Assembly: GCF_028389875.1 (NCBI RefSeq)
Contig: NC_084687.1
Span: 4,562,157-4,626,156 of the forward strand
Direction of reading: 5' to 3'
Length of the DNA stretch: 64,000 nucleotides
Source of the DNA: Rhea pennata
Lineage: Eukaryota; Chordata; Aves; Rheiformes; Rheidae
The position numbers and the translations under genes are program-made. Below, piece by piece: positions 1-22,800 of the stretch (positions are counted from its first letter, which is position 1; each line of letters starts with the position of its first letter). The notes below the pieces were generated by a model. It was not told the origin of the DNA, did not search any database, and saw nothing but the letters and a program-made list of their open reading frames with translations.

Positions 1-2528
<2,528 letters not shown>

Positions 2529-2573
2529 GGCTCTGGTTTCTCCTGCGTGTCGTGCACCTTCTCCAGCAGCACC

Positions 2574-2583
2574 TATATATATA
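2574..2583 (-). promoter_or_regulatory. TATA box of the first pepsinogen-B-like gene
   Basis: An alternating TATATATATA run lies about 46 bases upstream of the start codon on the minus strand, implying a very short 5' UTR. The two other full-length pepsinogen copies in this window also carry a TATA box upstream of the ATG. Confidence 0.55.
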
Positions 2584-2829
2584 CTCGGGAAGCAGTGTCC
2601 GACCCTGTGCCTCCCAATGCCCAGTTTGCTTTATCTCATGCTCTCACCTGGCGTCAATATTTTCTCTGGAGTTTGCCTCCTTAGCAGGGCACTTGGACAC
2701 CAGCAGAACAGCTAGCGCCTCTGATACAGAGAGCAAATGGTCAGGATCTGATAAGAAGCAAAAATCTGTTGTTATCCAAATGTTAAATATTCTCCTCTCA
2801 CCTTCAGCACTGGTTTGGTCTTGCCAGGG

Positions 2830-3515
2830 AACAAAGGCAAAAAAATGCCCTTTATATGAAATGGAAATTTATGATACCGTGTCCCTCTTTTGACCTAGCC
2901 AGGTAGCTAGGAGGATGTGCCATGGACCTGCAGTATTTCCTCATAAGAAACAACACTTAGCCCCCCATAGGGTTGTAAATCTGGTGCTTTGGAAGTGCAA
3001 TGATGTCCCAAATGCTTCATGCAGCGCTGACCATATCCAAGCAAGAGAGATGCTGGGCAGTGTGTACTTAGATATTCATTTGCCATGGACTTCAGTCATG
3101 AGAGCCAGTTTCCTCCCCATGGGAAGGTGCCCAGGCTCTAATAACTATGCAAGTCCCTGCTGGGTCACCTCAGGCCGATCCAGGCATCTGGTAACTGAGC
3201 TGAAAAGGAATCTGATTTCCCATCCTCTGGCCCACATTATCAACATGGACCAGCTTCAAGACTAAGCACTTGGTCTCTCCACTCCCAGGTTAACTCAGTG
3301 AGAGCCACATTCCAGGATCACAATCATACTTACCCCAGGAAACAAGGTACAACCCAGGTCAGCCCAGTTCTACCCTAGGTCTGACAGGAGCAATTCAACA
3401 TCCTTCTGTCCTTGGCTGTTGGAGCCCTTAGAACCGCTGAGGCTTGCCAGGCCATGCTGCAAGCAAGTAATGGGGGAGAGAGGGTGGTGAGGGGAGGGCA
3501 AGAACCCCAGGAGAG
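2830..3515. other. Intergenic spacer, nothing recognised
   Basis: This is the stretch between the promoter of the first pepsinogen gene and the exon relic. I see no aspartic protease motif on either strand, no RNA gene and no clear repeat. Later exons of the relic gene would be expected here and are absent. Confidence 0.5.
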
Positions 3516-3521
3516 CCTTAC

Positions 3522-3950
3522 TGCTCATGTTCAAGTAGTTGTTCATCGGTACGTAAAGGACATTGTGGCACTGGACTGGTATTTCCAGCCTAGGTCAGGC
3601 CTGTGGCGGCTCAGGAAATCCTCCAGCATTTCCTCCTCCTCCTCCATCTCTCCCATGCATTTGTCTTTCCTCAGATGCATTCTGCAGGGAGCAAAGATCA
3701 GTGGGGAGATGCAACAGCCTTCACATCTCCCCTGTCTGGACCCTGTTGCCGTGGCTGCTGGCCCCTGTGCCCCTCACTGCTCCCATGTCCTGGCAGAAGC
3801 ACTCATGGTTCTCCTGCACTTTGCAGGGCCTTCAAGGGACAAGTCATGCAAGACTTTGCTGAGCACTTCAGCGATGCAGGGTGTCTGTGCAGTCCTCCCT
3901 ACCAAGCCCACCTTGCCTGCCTCTCCAAGAGCCAAGACAAGCCACTCCAT
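3522..3950 (-). pseudogene. Relic of a pepsinogen gene: decayed exons 1 and 2
   Basis: Two exon remnants lie in the order and orientation of a minus-strand pepsinogen. Exon 1 (3912-3950) starts MEWLVLAL and still ends at a GTGGGC donor like its neighbours. It is 39 nt instead of 56, so 17 nt of the signal peptide are missing and the frame is broken. Exon 2 (3522-3681) keeps a CTGCAG acceptor and a GTAAGG donor. It reads MLEDFLSRHRPDLGWKYQ, then loses frame by one base before a recognisable PMNNYLN end. The family reference is EPLTNYLD in the neighbouring gene. An expanded GAG/GAA run sits in the middle. No trace of exons 3-9 was seen between here and the promoter of the gene at 2.5 kb. Confidence 0.72.
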
Positions 3951-4339
3951 GGGTGCTGGTTTTTTCCAGCGCTTGGCTCCTGTATGCAGTGCCCTGGGTG
4001 CCCCACAGGAGTAGCTTGAGTTCGCTGAAACCTCCACATTTTGTACAGGAGGAGAAATGCCCTTCCTGCTGTCAGCTTCTATCTAGTCTCTGTATCACTG
4101 CACTCAGCTTGTGTCAATATTTTGACACAAGCACAGAGGAGTTCGTGTCCTTTCTCTGGTGAAACTACAGAGCTATTAATACATCTGCTAATGAGCTCCA
4201 ATGATAAAGAGCTTCTAAGAAACAAGTTTGGATCCAGGGAAAGAGAGGTGTTATCTGAGCTTCCACCTACCAGGGTATTTGCTGTTGGCTGCAGTAGTTC
4301 ATTGCTCCTAGGTGCCAAGGGATACTCCTTTCTGTCATA

Positions 4340-5590
4340 GACCGCAACCTATGATACTCTAGTTATTTTTTTACCTGAGCGAATAGCCTCACTTCAGGAT
4401 TTAGGGTCACTTGGATGTCATGGCTAACCTAATCTGGCCTCACATTTGACTCTGATGTAATCATAGATCTTTGTTAAATCTTATCCATCTGCAAGAAAGA
4501 TTAGTCACTTCTCCCATGTATCCCTCAGCAGGTTTCCCAACACCCGGCGAGAGGGACAGATGCAGGGGACAATCAGCTCTATTTCTGGGGCTCTGCAGCT
4601 TTATTCTCAACTGATTGGAGTGACCAGTCTGGCCCTGCAAGCACCAGCAGCAGCAAGAGACAGGACAGCATGTTCTCATGGTGGCTTCAAGGTCACTACA
4701 AACTGCAAGCAAAGCAATCTCCACTGCCAGGGGCTAACCTTATATTTGCCTGATTAGGTCCTGATAAGTATCTCTCTGAACTGACTTAGCAGAAACTATC
4801 AACAAGTGGCAACTGGAGGCAAGAACTTGTATCACCCCTGTTAACAGACGTGCCAAGCATTTGTCAGTGTTGCAGCTGCAACAGCATTTGACAGCACAGA
4901 GCAGAACGGGTTTTTGGGGACATCGTGGTGCTTGGCACCCCTTGGGGAACTCCTGTCCCTGGAGCTGTGAAGACAACCACCTAGAGCTGTGCAACGGCTA
5001 CACAGTTGGCATTTAAGACCAATCTCAGTGCCCTTTTGGTACCTTGGTCCCCAATCCTGAAACCCACATGGTATTTCTTACTTGCAAAGCAGAGCCCTTG
5101 TAGGAATTAGGCTTAGGACACCTTGTCCCTCTTTGTGTCCTAATGGACAATGATGACAGGAATGGAGGTGCAGCTGAAGCCAATGGGAAAGGAATTTGGG
5201 GGATGGCAGCTGGCTGATTTTCAAGGCATAAAGTCTGCAGACCCTGTCTGAGTCCCAAAAGCCTTGCAGAGGGGACAGACCATTCATCACTGCCACTTCA
5301 AGCGCTGCCAAGCATGCAAGAACTCACTGAAGACTGAGACTCAGTCCCAGAGCCTTTAGGGGTTGACAATATGTCATATCACTTTGCAGGAAATGTAAAT
5401 AAATTGACTTCAGATTTGAACGAGACCAGGGGCCGATTCCTTGCCATTTCTACATGCTGAGTTCACAGAAATCTGCCCAGAAGTTTATGATGGCACTTGC
5501 TGCAGTGCCCCGGTGAAAGAGCAGTTAAGACACACAGTCCATCAGTCTGTGTTCAGTCATCATTCAACAAACTCAGGAGAAGGCTAGAGA
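4340..5590. other. Intergenic spacer, nothing recognised
   Basis: Unique-looking sequence between the upstream flank of the relic and the 3' end of the next pepsinogen copy. No coding motif, simple repeat or transposon end was recognised. Confidence 0.45.
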
Positions 5591-5794
5591 CAATATTGGA
5601 CACCACAGCTTATTTGCAGTAATAGAGGATGAAACACTTTTACACAGAAACCCCAGAGAGACAGAAAGACTATACAGGCACATAAAGAATGAGAAGATTT
5701 GTCCATAGAAACTCCATAGGACTCTACGAATGCTCACTAAGGTGTACGTGGCCAGGAGAGCAACTATCTTCTGTTCAGATGGCGCTCCATTCCT

Positions 5795-9877
<4,083 letters not shown>

Positions 9878-9962
9878 GTTTCAGGAGTTGTCCAACGGTC
9901 TGTACACACCGTCTCAGAGACCGCAGCAGGCTGCGCTGAAATCTCCTGCCCAGACTCCTAGG

Positions 9963-9969
9963 TTTTATA
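9963..9969 (-). promoter_or_regulatory. TATA box of the interrupted pepsinogen copy
   Basis: TATAAAA on the minus strand, about 86 bases upstream of the start codon. The spacing is like that of the PGC copy at 17.88 kb. The promoter looks undamaged although the reading frame is broken. Confidence 0.55.
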
Positions 9970-10019
9970 CCTGGAAAGCAGTGACTCACTCTCTTATCTG
10001 CTGACCTCCATTTTCCATT

Positions 10020-10220
10020 ACTGTGACCCATGTCATCAGCATCAACAATTTCTTTGTGTTTTGGTCCACAAGGAGTTTGGGAAGTTTGTGTCCTTAGAGG
10101 AGCATTAAGATGAGAATAGAGCAACTCATGTCTTTGATAGCAGGAACAAAGAATTAACATCTGATAATAGGAAAATTCTTATCTCAACGAAGACAGGAGT
10201 TATCAAAACATCAACATGCT
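10020..10220 (-). promoter_or_regulatory. Conserved upstream block of the pepsinogen array, with TTATC (GATA-type) motifs
   Basis: This flank, upstream of the interrupted pepsinogen copy, shares short blocks with the flanks of the exon-1 relic (11.87-12.13 kb) and, more weakly, of the exon 1-2 relic (4.09-4.23 kb). The clearest is GAGTTATCAAAACATCAACA here against CAGTTATCAAAACGTCAATA at 12.08-12.11 kb. A TGTGTCCTT element is also shared. TTATC is the complement of the GATA core, and GATA factors are known activators of gastric pepsinogen genes. The shared sequence is seen directly; enhancer function is inferred. Confidence 0.45.
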
Positions 10221-10229
10221 GCAGCATTA

Positions 10230-11680
10230 TCTATTTCTTCAAAGTTTTTCAAAGACCTGTTGCTTTCCTCACCAGAGTACACTGCAAAGACCTATAGACG
10301 GCTTCTTGCTCCCAGCCCCAGGGGTTAAGCAAGACAGTGCTTTGCCCAAGAGGTTCATTCTCCTGCAGTTTCCAGCACAGTCCTATCTTCTTGTCATTTT
10401 GTCTCCACTTCTTCATCAGCTTCATAGTCCTCCGCTGTCCCAGTGCAATGTATTCTTTCCTCCAAGTACAGCTAGTCTGCATGGGCTGTACAGCTATATC
10501 CTGCCTCTGCTTTCACATAAGTATTTTGGACAAAAATCACATATTTTTCTATTATTTTTTTTAAATCTTTGTGGAGCAATTAATCTCCTTTTTGTCGCAT
10601 GTTAAAAGGCAGGTGTTTTGCCTACCTGCATCAGATGACCTACCCCCCCAAAAAAAAGATTTGTGATGCTGGTGACCATGCTGCAGTAGTCCTGCTGTCC
10701 TTCACACTTGCATGCAAAGACAGGAAAATTGCTTGTTTGCTTTTCCTCTGTGGAAAAAAAAAGAGAATCAAAACCACTGAGGCTTCCCAAAGTGCTAACA
10801 CGACACAACAAACTAACGCAACACAGCAAACATACCCAAACATTTTCAGTTATAACCTCAACTTTTTCTAGTAATAGGAACATTGAGGGAGATGTTTTCC
10901 ATTTTCCTCAACATGTTTTGTGTAAACCCATCGCTACAGAAATTTCTATAGAAACGTAGCCTGTAGCATGTTACGTGTAACACAGGGATGTCATTCCCGG
11001 ATAACCCATTCCCTTAGCGTCTTCATTGCCTCTGGATTCAGGGCTTTGGCATAGCATCACGAACAGTGCTCTGCTCACTGCAAAGCTCAGACCAGGGTGG
11101 ACAACAGCCACTCCTGGCCAGTGGGCTCAGCAAAATTTGGGTTTCCACTGAGACCAGGGGAGCTGCTGAGCGCTCAGCGCTTTTGGAAACCTGCTCAGAA
11201 ATGCGTAACGGGCAGTTTAACCCAGTGTTTTATACTCATTCAGCAACTGTCGAGGGATAATCAGGTTGTGAATCCCACAGCTAAATAACTGCTCTTCACC
11301 TCTCAAGGAGCTCCGAAGGCAGTCTGACACACAGCCGTTTAATCAGCAGCAATGGAGAGCGCCAACTGCCCTGCACACGCTGACGAGAGGCTAAAGAGGG
11401 ACCTCAGGTCCATCAAGAACGAAATGAGCTGTCTGGAGAAACACAGCATGAAACCATCAGTGTGCAATGCCACAGTTGCTGGGCCAGACGTTTATCTGCC
11501 TCTCCAGGCAGGTGGGGACAAGCCAACATTATCTAGGATCCAGCCAGGCCTGGGAAGGGGAACAGGGCAGCAGCCGTCGTGCTAAAGCCTTCTTTGGAGG
11601 AGCAGATTGCAGCTGAGCTCAAGGCAGAGACTCTGGTCTCTGCCTCAGCTGCGTGACATTTCTGGACACTCACGCTGCAG
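10230..11680. other. Intergenic spacer, nothing recognised
   Basis: Mixed AT-rich sequence with short A/T runs between two pepsinogen units. No pepsinogen exon 2-9 remnant was recognised in the stretch where the exon-1 relic at 11.7 kb would have had them. Confidence 0.45.
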
Positions 11681-11690
11681 CACGTTCTCC

Positions 11691-11741
11691 AGGACACCTC
11701 CACGAGCTGAGGCAGAGCCTGGCCAAGACAAGCTCCTGCAT
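11691..11741 (-). pseudogene. Relic of a pepsinogen first exon
   Basis: On the minus strand an ATG opens MQELVLARLCLSSW. Its DNA aligns with exon 1 of the gene at 2.5 kb, sharing CTTGTCTTGGCC-type and CAGCTCGTGGA segments. The reading frame of the signal peptide is lost after about 12 codons and no usable donor in register remains. The upstream flank is also homologous to that of the neighbouring copies. Only exon 1 and its promoter flank survive. Confidence 0.55.
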
Positions 11742-11869
11742 GAGAGTTGATTCCTCTGCAACCAGCTCCCCATATACAACATCCCAGCGATCTCCTTGGA
11801 TGTTGTTTAAGTGCCTCCAATCTGAGCAGCTTGCTTTTTTCCACACGGGGGAAAAGCCTACTCTCCATT

Positions 11870-12125
11870 ATCTGCTGTTAGCCCAGTGTCACTGTCACTG
11901 TGCTCATCCAGTGTCAATGCTTTGCACATATTTTATTCCCTCGGGAGCACTGGGAAGTGTGTGTCCTTTGCCGGATATTGAGACTATAACAAGGCAATTA
12001 TCTTGTTTGCTAGCAGGATTGATAGAAAGATCAACTTATTAAGATTGGATAAAAGGCAAATTCTGGCTGAAAGCAAAGAGCAGTTATCAAAACGTCAATA
12101 TACTGAGTGTTATCTGCAGGTCCCC
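11870..12125 (-). promoter_or_regulatory. Upstream flank of the exon-1 relic, homologous to other pepsinogen flanks
   Basis: Carries several TTATC/GATAA-type motifs and the shared CAGTTATCAAAACGTCAATA block found upstream of the interrupted copy. A GTGTCAAT element resembles those at about 4.11 kb and 2.65 kb. It is probably an orphaned pepsinogen promoter or enhancer. Confidence 0.4.
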
Positions 12126-12129
12126 ATAG

Positions 12130-13590
12130 GGACTCTGGCTTGCCAAAAGACAAAGGAATAAGGTGCCCTCTGCAGCACACAGAAACATACTCTACTTTTG
12201 TTGCTTTTTTACCCCCAAATTAAACAGCTTTTGTATGTTGAGTCATTTAGTTTAAATGAGAATCAAGGATTTACTGTTTCTGACATCAAAAATTGTGCTG
12301 GCTTGAGCAGAACAGGGTTTAGACAACTTATTTTTCTTCCCAGCTCCAAGCCCCTTTGAGCAGCACTCACCCAAACAGATCTCTAATGCAGGACTTCTCC
12401 TCAGGGCCGAGGCTCTGCTAATTTCCCTTTCTTTGCTTACAGCTTTTTTTCTGTATTGGTTTAACATTTTCATCTTGCACGCAAGCATGCTCCAGTCCAG
12501 GGAATCCTGTTTCCTCTGCTCAGCAGATGACAGCAGACCCTCGTTACATCCCATAGCCACCTCCTCCAACCCTCCTGGGACACTGGAGCTGCGCAAAAAC
12601 AGCAAATGAGATGAGATGAGCTGTGAGTAGAAGGTTTCCTTGCTATCTCGAGGGCTTAAACCATCAACTTTCAACACAAGTCAACAAATCCTATTAAACT
12701 AACAGGCCAAACAGCCACTAAAGATGCAGGCATTCTACAAAATTCCCCATTTCCCCAAACCCACTACCTCCCACAAAGCGTTTCACGGGATTAAGAACGG
12801 CATATAAAGGGAAATGGGGCATTCAGCTTCCCCTGTCACCCAAAGACTTCTGCTGCCTGCAGGCACCTCTGACCAGTGCAGGCTGGGGAGAAAAGCCTGT
12901 TCACAAAGCGACTGCAATCACTCTTTAATCTCCTCCTAGTCTGCTTTAGTTCCGGCTGCTCTGACAGCAATCCCATAGAAAAGTGACTGGTCCCAGCTCC
13001 AGGGCAACTTACCACCCTGACTCCTGGGCCTTGGTCCCAGTCACAAGATACTGCTATTTACCTCAACAAACGATAGCTTCAACTTGGACACAAATGTGGG
13101 ACTGCCAGGAGATTCCCCTGATCATTAGACAAAGACTGTAGCTCTCACAAGCATGTGTCAGCTAAAACCTTCCCTGGAAGTACCAAATCCCATCTTGCAG
13201 TTAGTGAGCAGAAATCTGAGTAAATCCAGTTTTCCATGCCCTGTTATTCCCCTTGCATGTACTGGGAGACATGCAGATGGAAAGAGGCAAGAGTTATCAG
13301 GCTCATGGAAAGGAGAGAGGGGTGAAGTTAGTTAGCAATTGTTTCAAGTCTGAGACATTCCTTTTTAAAATACGTGACCACTTTCTATGTCTTTTAGCTA
13401 AATAACATCCTTGCGCTTCGTTTAAGTTTGTTCCTGCTCAGAATAGGCTACTTGTAAATCTGGCAGTGACATCTGCTTTCACTCTCTGTTTTTTGGAGCA
13501 CATTCTAGAAAAGATAGCTGTTGAAGTTTTTCTTGTTCTATTTTGTATCCAAAAAAAAGAGAGAAAAACAATATTCACTTTATCTTATTT
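12130..13590. other. Intergenic spacer, nothing recognised
   Basis: Between the relic flank and the 3' end of PGC. An open frame of about 141 codons on the minus strand (12252-12677) has no recognisable motif and is treated as chance. No RNA gene or transposon end was recognised. Confidence 0.4.
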
Positions 13591-13600
13591 TTATGGTGTT

Positions 13601-13610
13601 TTTATTTATT
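13601..13610 (-). terminator. PGC: Poly(A) signals of PGC (overlapping AATAAA pair)
   Basis: Minus-strand AATAAATAAA lies about 185 bases downstream of the PGC stop codon. This is a plausible distance for the short 3' UTR of a pepsinogen, placing the transcript end near 13.58 kb. Confidence 0.6.
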
Positions 13611-13794
13611 TGCAGTTGCTTTTGGAAAGAAACCCAAACTTTCATCATACAGATTTCACAGAAGAGAGATTGCAAATTTTGCAGACATGGATGAAGGGAA
13701 GAAACTCCAGATGCTCTGACACACAGAGGCACGAGGAGCTGCTATGCCGGGTAAGTAGAAGCAGCAACACCGTCAGCATGGGAGCCAGTTCTGC

Positions 13795-17793
<3,999 letters not shown>

Positions 17794-17876
17794 GATGATC
17801 TTCTCTGTCAGGCAGTTTCTGAAGAGAGACTCTGCGTATTCCTGGATCCCACACTGCTGGAGCTCTACAACTCCTC

Positions 17877-17884
17877 TTTATATA
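17877..17884 (-). promoter_or_regulatory. PGC: TATA box of PGC
   Basis: TATATAAA on the minus strand, about 84 bases upstream of the PGC ATG. The flank up to about 18.24 kb has several GATAA/TTATC motifs, consistent with GATA-driven gastric expression. Confidence 0.65.
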
Positions 17885-19777
17885 CCCAAGGATGGTCTTC
17901 ATCTCCTTGCGTCACTGCACACTCACATGCATTAAGCTTATCAACACATCCATAACATTTACATGAAGTATTTATCCCACAGGGCTATCAAGAAAACTCC
18001 AGGTCAAATACAAATACAAATGTTGTTCCATTTTCAAGCTATTCCTCAAACAAAGAAATTGATAAAAATGACTTGATAAGACTAACCCAAACCCACAAGA
18101 GTGAAGTTCACTACTAACCGACTTCTTTTTGATTTGATAGAGGTATCAAAGTCTTTCTCAAAAGCCAAATGAAATATAAATTTATCGTGTTTTCCTGAGA
18201 TAGGATGAAAAGAATAACACGAGTTATCATCATCTGTACAATTTATTGTTTCCATTCTAGTTCTTAGCCCTAGTGTTTTAGAAAGTCATAGAATGACCCC
18301 AAAGGAAAGCAACATTCAGGCTTGAGTTGGAAAGACACTATACACAAAGGCATGCTCGCCTAGGAAGACACAAATGGCCCCATTAACTGTTCTTAAATTG
18401 ACTCCAGCTGGGAAAAGAGTTTTCAGGAGAGATTTTTATAAGCCAAGGAACTACACTGTGCATTTCACCAAACAATTAGCCCTCACGTGCTGTAGAGTTT
18501 GAAACAAAAGCAAATCAACTCTTTGCACAGACCTATTGGCAGAGAACTTATGTAAGGGCACATGCACCTGCAGCGGATCAGCACAGCCAGCAAGAGCGAA
18601 ACAGCATCTTGTTCAACACTGGTTTTATGACCTAAATCAGTTCTCTCATCCACACTCTAGTAGTCAACAGAAAGCAATATCTCTGCCCCAAAATGAAGTT
18701 CCATGGAGGAGTAAATGATTTCAGAGCTTTAGCTCCTGTATCACACAGGTCAGACAGCCTCATCCACATCTTTCTGCACTAAGTCCAATTTCCAGCTCAA
18801 ACAAGCAGCAGGTAGAATTGTCCTGCAAAGATAAACCATGGGTGATCAGCCAACAGAAAGCAAAAGATGTCTGTCTGTGTAAACAGGCCTGTTTCTTTTT
18901 CATTTATTTTCAAACCTACTGCAATATTTTTTACAATTTTTCCTGTCAGTAAAATCAGACCGAATTGCTTTTTCTGTTTTCCTCTCCAAACTGTCAATAG
19001 TACATTCTTTAGACTGTCGTCAAAACTAAGAGATCCTCAATGCACATTTACTTCCATCTGTGGGAACAGACAGGAGCACTGGGGGTGATAGAGAAGTAAT
19101 ATGGTTGCACAGAGCTATCTACACAATCTGCCCTCTCCTTCCTTCCTATCCCGGGGACCTCAGCAGTTCAGTTTAGGACACATTACATGGCAAGTATTCT
19201 TTTCTCTGGCTTATTATCAAAAAGACAAACAATATCTTTTCATTCAAATGTAATCTTATCATCAAGGATCAGAATAAACAGTAGAAACTGTTCACCCCCT
19301 GATCAAAAAAAAAAGAGAAGAATGGAAAGAACATGATTGTCTGGAAACATTAGGTAACCAGTATTACCCACATCGACCCAAGCTGATTTTTATAGAACAT
19401 GTGTCTCACCTTCAAGGTCCGTAAGAGCACAGACAAGGCACCTGGCCATTCCCAGTCGCAACGGGAGATGCACTGCTTACTGTCCATCTGCAAATATAAC
19501 ATATTCTAGTAAAAACGTGGAGGTGGAGGGCAATAGGAAGGGATTTGGGGTGGGGGCAGTACTCAGGGCCCCTGTGCAATGCTTCAAGCAGCACATTGGG
19601 TAAGCAAGACTAATGCAGGCTTTATTTGCTGAGTGTCTTAGCACACAAGATCACAGTCCCTCAGATTTTCCATCCTGAATGCCATAGGCATACTTGTGCT
19701 TACCCATTCTGACAGTATAAGGTACTTGAGTAACATTGTCAAGGTTTCCAGGAACAAAATGCAGGATAAAATTGTCA

Positions 19778-19781
<4 letters not shown>

Positions 19782-19810
<29 letters not shown>
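19782..19810. repeat. Poly(T) run, 29 bases
   Basis: Homopolymer in intergenic DNA, possibly the tail of a decayed minus-strand retrocopy. The adjacent sequence was not identified. Confidence 0.9.
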
Positions 19811-22800
19811 GGAGGGGGGTGTATACTTTCCCAATCCCATTTTTAGAGATTATTTTGCTCACTTTTTTTTGGCTTTGCTTAAGGCTGAACAAAGATCTTC
19901 ACTAAACCATCTACAGGAATAGATTAGAGATGTGCAGTTTCCTAGAATTCAAGTTCAGTAGCATCTGTTTTGTTTCCTTCTTGAAGATCAAGCTCCTGAA
20001 ATAAAGACAGCCTCAGCTTTGCTTTAAAAATAGTTCTAATACACAGGTTAACTTGCAAAAATATGAGCACTCAAGGCTCAACCAGCAGAAGTCAGGTGGA
20101 AAACTTCCAACCTTTTAAAATTAGAGGTCACAATGTTTAAGTTATTCCTTGAAAGAAATAAGAAGGAACCTGATGCAACTTTGAATGGTTGGGCCTCACT
20201 GTGTATAGCATAGGTTACACAGCAGTTATACACAGGTTTGACCTACTCTGGTCCAGTTCACAGTTGATAAGATGTTCAAATGCTAAAAATTTACAAAGCG
20301 ATAGCTGGAAACCGAAGAAACTGACTCTGCAAAACAACCCTCATCCATGCCCTCATCAGACTTTCCTTAATGGCTCCTGCTTGACCTGGAACAGCCTCTA
20401 AAATCCTACCAGTCAAAATCTCCCTCTGCACACACAAATTCAAGAATTATTTTGCTTGTGTGGCCATGCTCTTTCTGCCCTTTAGACTACTCTGAGCATA
20501 ACACGAGAAAGATCATCACTTTTCTGAGGAGGCAGTCATCGTTTGCATTCTGCATTGCGTTGCTGTTGAGAGACAGTAAAAGAGATTCTTCAGTATTAAT
20601 GCTTCATTACCACTGAGTCTGAATCCTTTTCAATACGCCTGATGCAGTGAGACTAGTCAGACAGAAGAGCACAACCACTGCTCCACGTAGGCACAGAGTG
20701 GGCAGACAGCAGTTACTCCTCCAGAGGAGAGAGCCCTGGAAAACAAAGGTTGCAAGCAGTCCAGACTGAAGTGCTCGAGGACAACTCTTCATGAGGACTT
20801 CAGGGATGGAGCAGCAAAACCTGCTCTGGGCTGGGTTTAAAGACCAAGAGCTGCTTGTGGGATCCAGGATTGAAATAGGGGGTAAATTGCAAAATGCAAG
20901 ACGCATGGCTCCCAGCCTAGCTATAGACAGGCAAAAGAGGGTCTGTGTAGTCCTATCCAGCTCCCTGGAGCTTTCAATTTTAAATGAACTCTAAAATGCA
21001 CTTTAAAATATGACAATCTTCTCTTTGCAACATACAGAAAAGACATCACCACCAGATAATCATCATATTCTGTTTATTCTGTATACATTCGTAGTGCACG
21101 TTAATGCAAGACATGAGCACTCCTCAGGTAACATAGCACTGCTACTGTTCTTCGCCTTCACGGTTACACCCGGATGAAATATAAAGAGGGACTGAATGCA
21201 TATCCATAGAAACAACCTGAAGAAGCATTTACACAGCAAGATCAACCTCTAAGGTCAAAGCGACTCCGAATCCCCGGTGGCCAGAGCACCGAAGCACCTT
21301 GGTTTTTTCTGCCACATCAGAAATGCTCAGTATTAAAGACACCAGTACAAGTAACAAGGAGAATCACATGGGAATAGAGGTTGAGATTACACAGATGCAT
21401 CTGGGCCTTCCAACTTCAAATCACCTTTACTTATGAAGGAAAAACAAATTAGATCCCTTCTTTAGAATTAGCCTTTTCTATACTGTGGCCTGCAAGTACC
21501 AACTTCAAAAGCTTTCAGGATTTCCCCTAATATATTCACTTCTGGTGCCGTTCAGTATCAGGAGTCTAAACCTGTTCTGCTACCTGTGTGTGGCGTTTCA
21601 AGATGAGCCTACCCTGGTCGAAAAACAGGCTCCCCACAAAAACTGGCTGCACAACCCTGCAGAAGCTGTTATTTGAATCAGTACGTGGCAACGCATTCAT
21701 TAACAATCACTCATTAATGATACTTCACAGGGAAGACACCAGCAGAGAGGGCTGAGTAGCATTACACAGAGGGACAGAGAAGGCTTTGGGAGAAAATGGC
21801 TAAGAGAGCACACAGCAGAACCGCTGAGCCCCGATACAGCACTGTCACCCACAGATCAGACAAGCGTCACGGTAAGGTCGATGCCATTCTCCCCATTTTG
21901 CCATGGAGGAACGGAGACACGGGGACAGGACACGCTCTGGCCATAGCCGCCGAGCAGGATCAGAGGTTGAGAGCGTGAGCTGGCGCAGCACCTCGCCGCC
22001 AGCCGTGCTGCGCGGACCACGCACACCTCCCAACGAGAGGCAGGTAGCAGCCCTGCCAGCTCAAGACAGGAGCCTGGGAATTAGAGGTATTTAGTCAGTC
22101 ATTTCTCACTGGAAATAAAGACAGCAACAGCTGAAGCTGGGTTTGTTTTTCCTCCCAGTGAGCAGCATGGCTTATGTAATAAAAATAACACTTAGTACTT
22201 CAGTAACAGCTAACACATTCAAACTGCTTTGAGAAAATACCAATGTTTTAAACTCAGTTTGGCCTCTCCTTTGCCATCCTCTCCCTGTAAGGCAGGTACA
22301 GCTCACAAACGCTCAAATCTCCTTTCCTTAGGAGAACAAGCGGGCACATAGAATGGGATGAAAGAAAAAAAAAAACACAAAAAATATAAAATCCCTTCCA
22401 CAGTAATAGACAACTGAGAGCTATGAAATGCTGTATCTCTAATAAGGGATTCTTGGAAAAGGAGCAGGGAAAAGATCTATTTATGCAGTCACCAGGGAAG
22501 AAATACCAGAGGAGAAAGTCCAGTTGATCAATTCAAAAATCCAGAGAAGAACCACTTAAAGAGGTTAAGTCAAATTCTCTCTGCACAGCACATGGCTGCT
22601 CACCAAAACATCTCTCGAGCTTCAATCTTGCAAGCAGGGGAAGAGAGACCAGCAAGGATGCAATACAGGCTCCAATGGGGCTACCCAAACCTGCTAAGCA
22701 GCCAGGTGTATAACCTGACAGTTAGGCCCACGCTGCGAGGTCCTCACCACTGTCCAGGCTGGCTCCGTATCACTGCCTAGAGCTATCCTTACAAACCAAA

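Noticed and set aside
12252-12677. 141-codon minus-strand open frame
   Set aside because: No recognisable motif, no splice or poly(A) context, and it lies in decayed pepsinogen-array spacer.
18285-18350. Second CR1 fragment (CATAGAATGA and GAGTTGGAAAGAC similarity)
   Set aside because: Match is too short and too diverged to call by eye; needs a repeat search.
21796-22094. Possible exon or lncRNA with overlapping plus-strand frames
   Set aside because: No homology signal or convincing splice pair; compositional island only.
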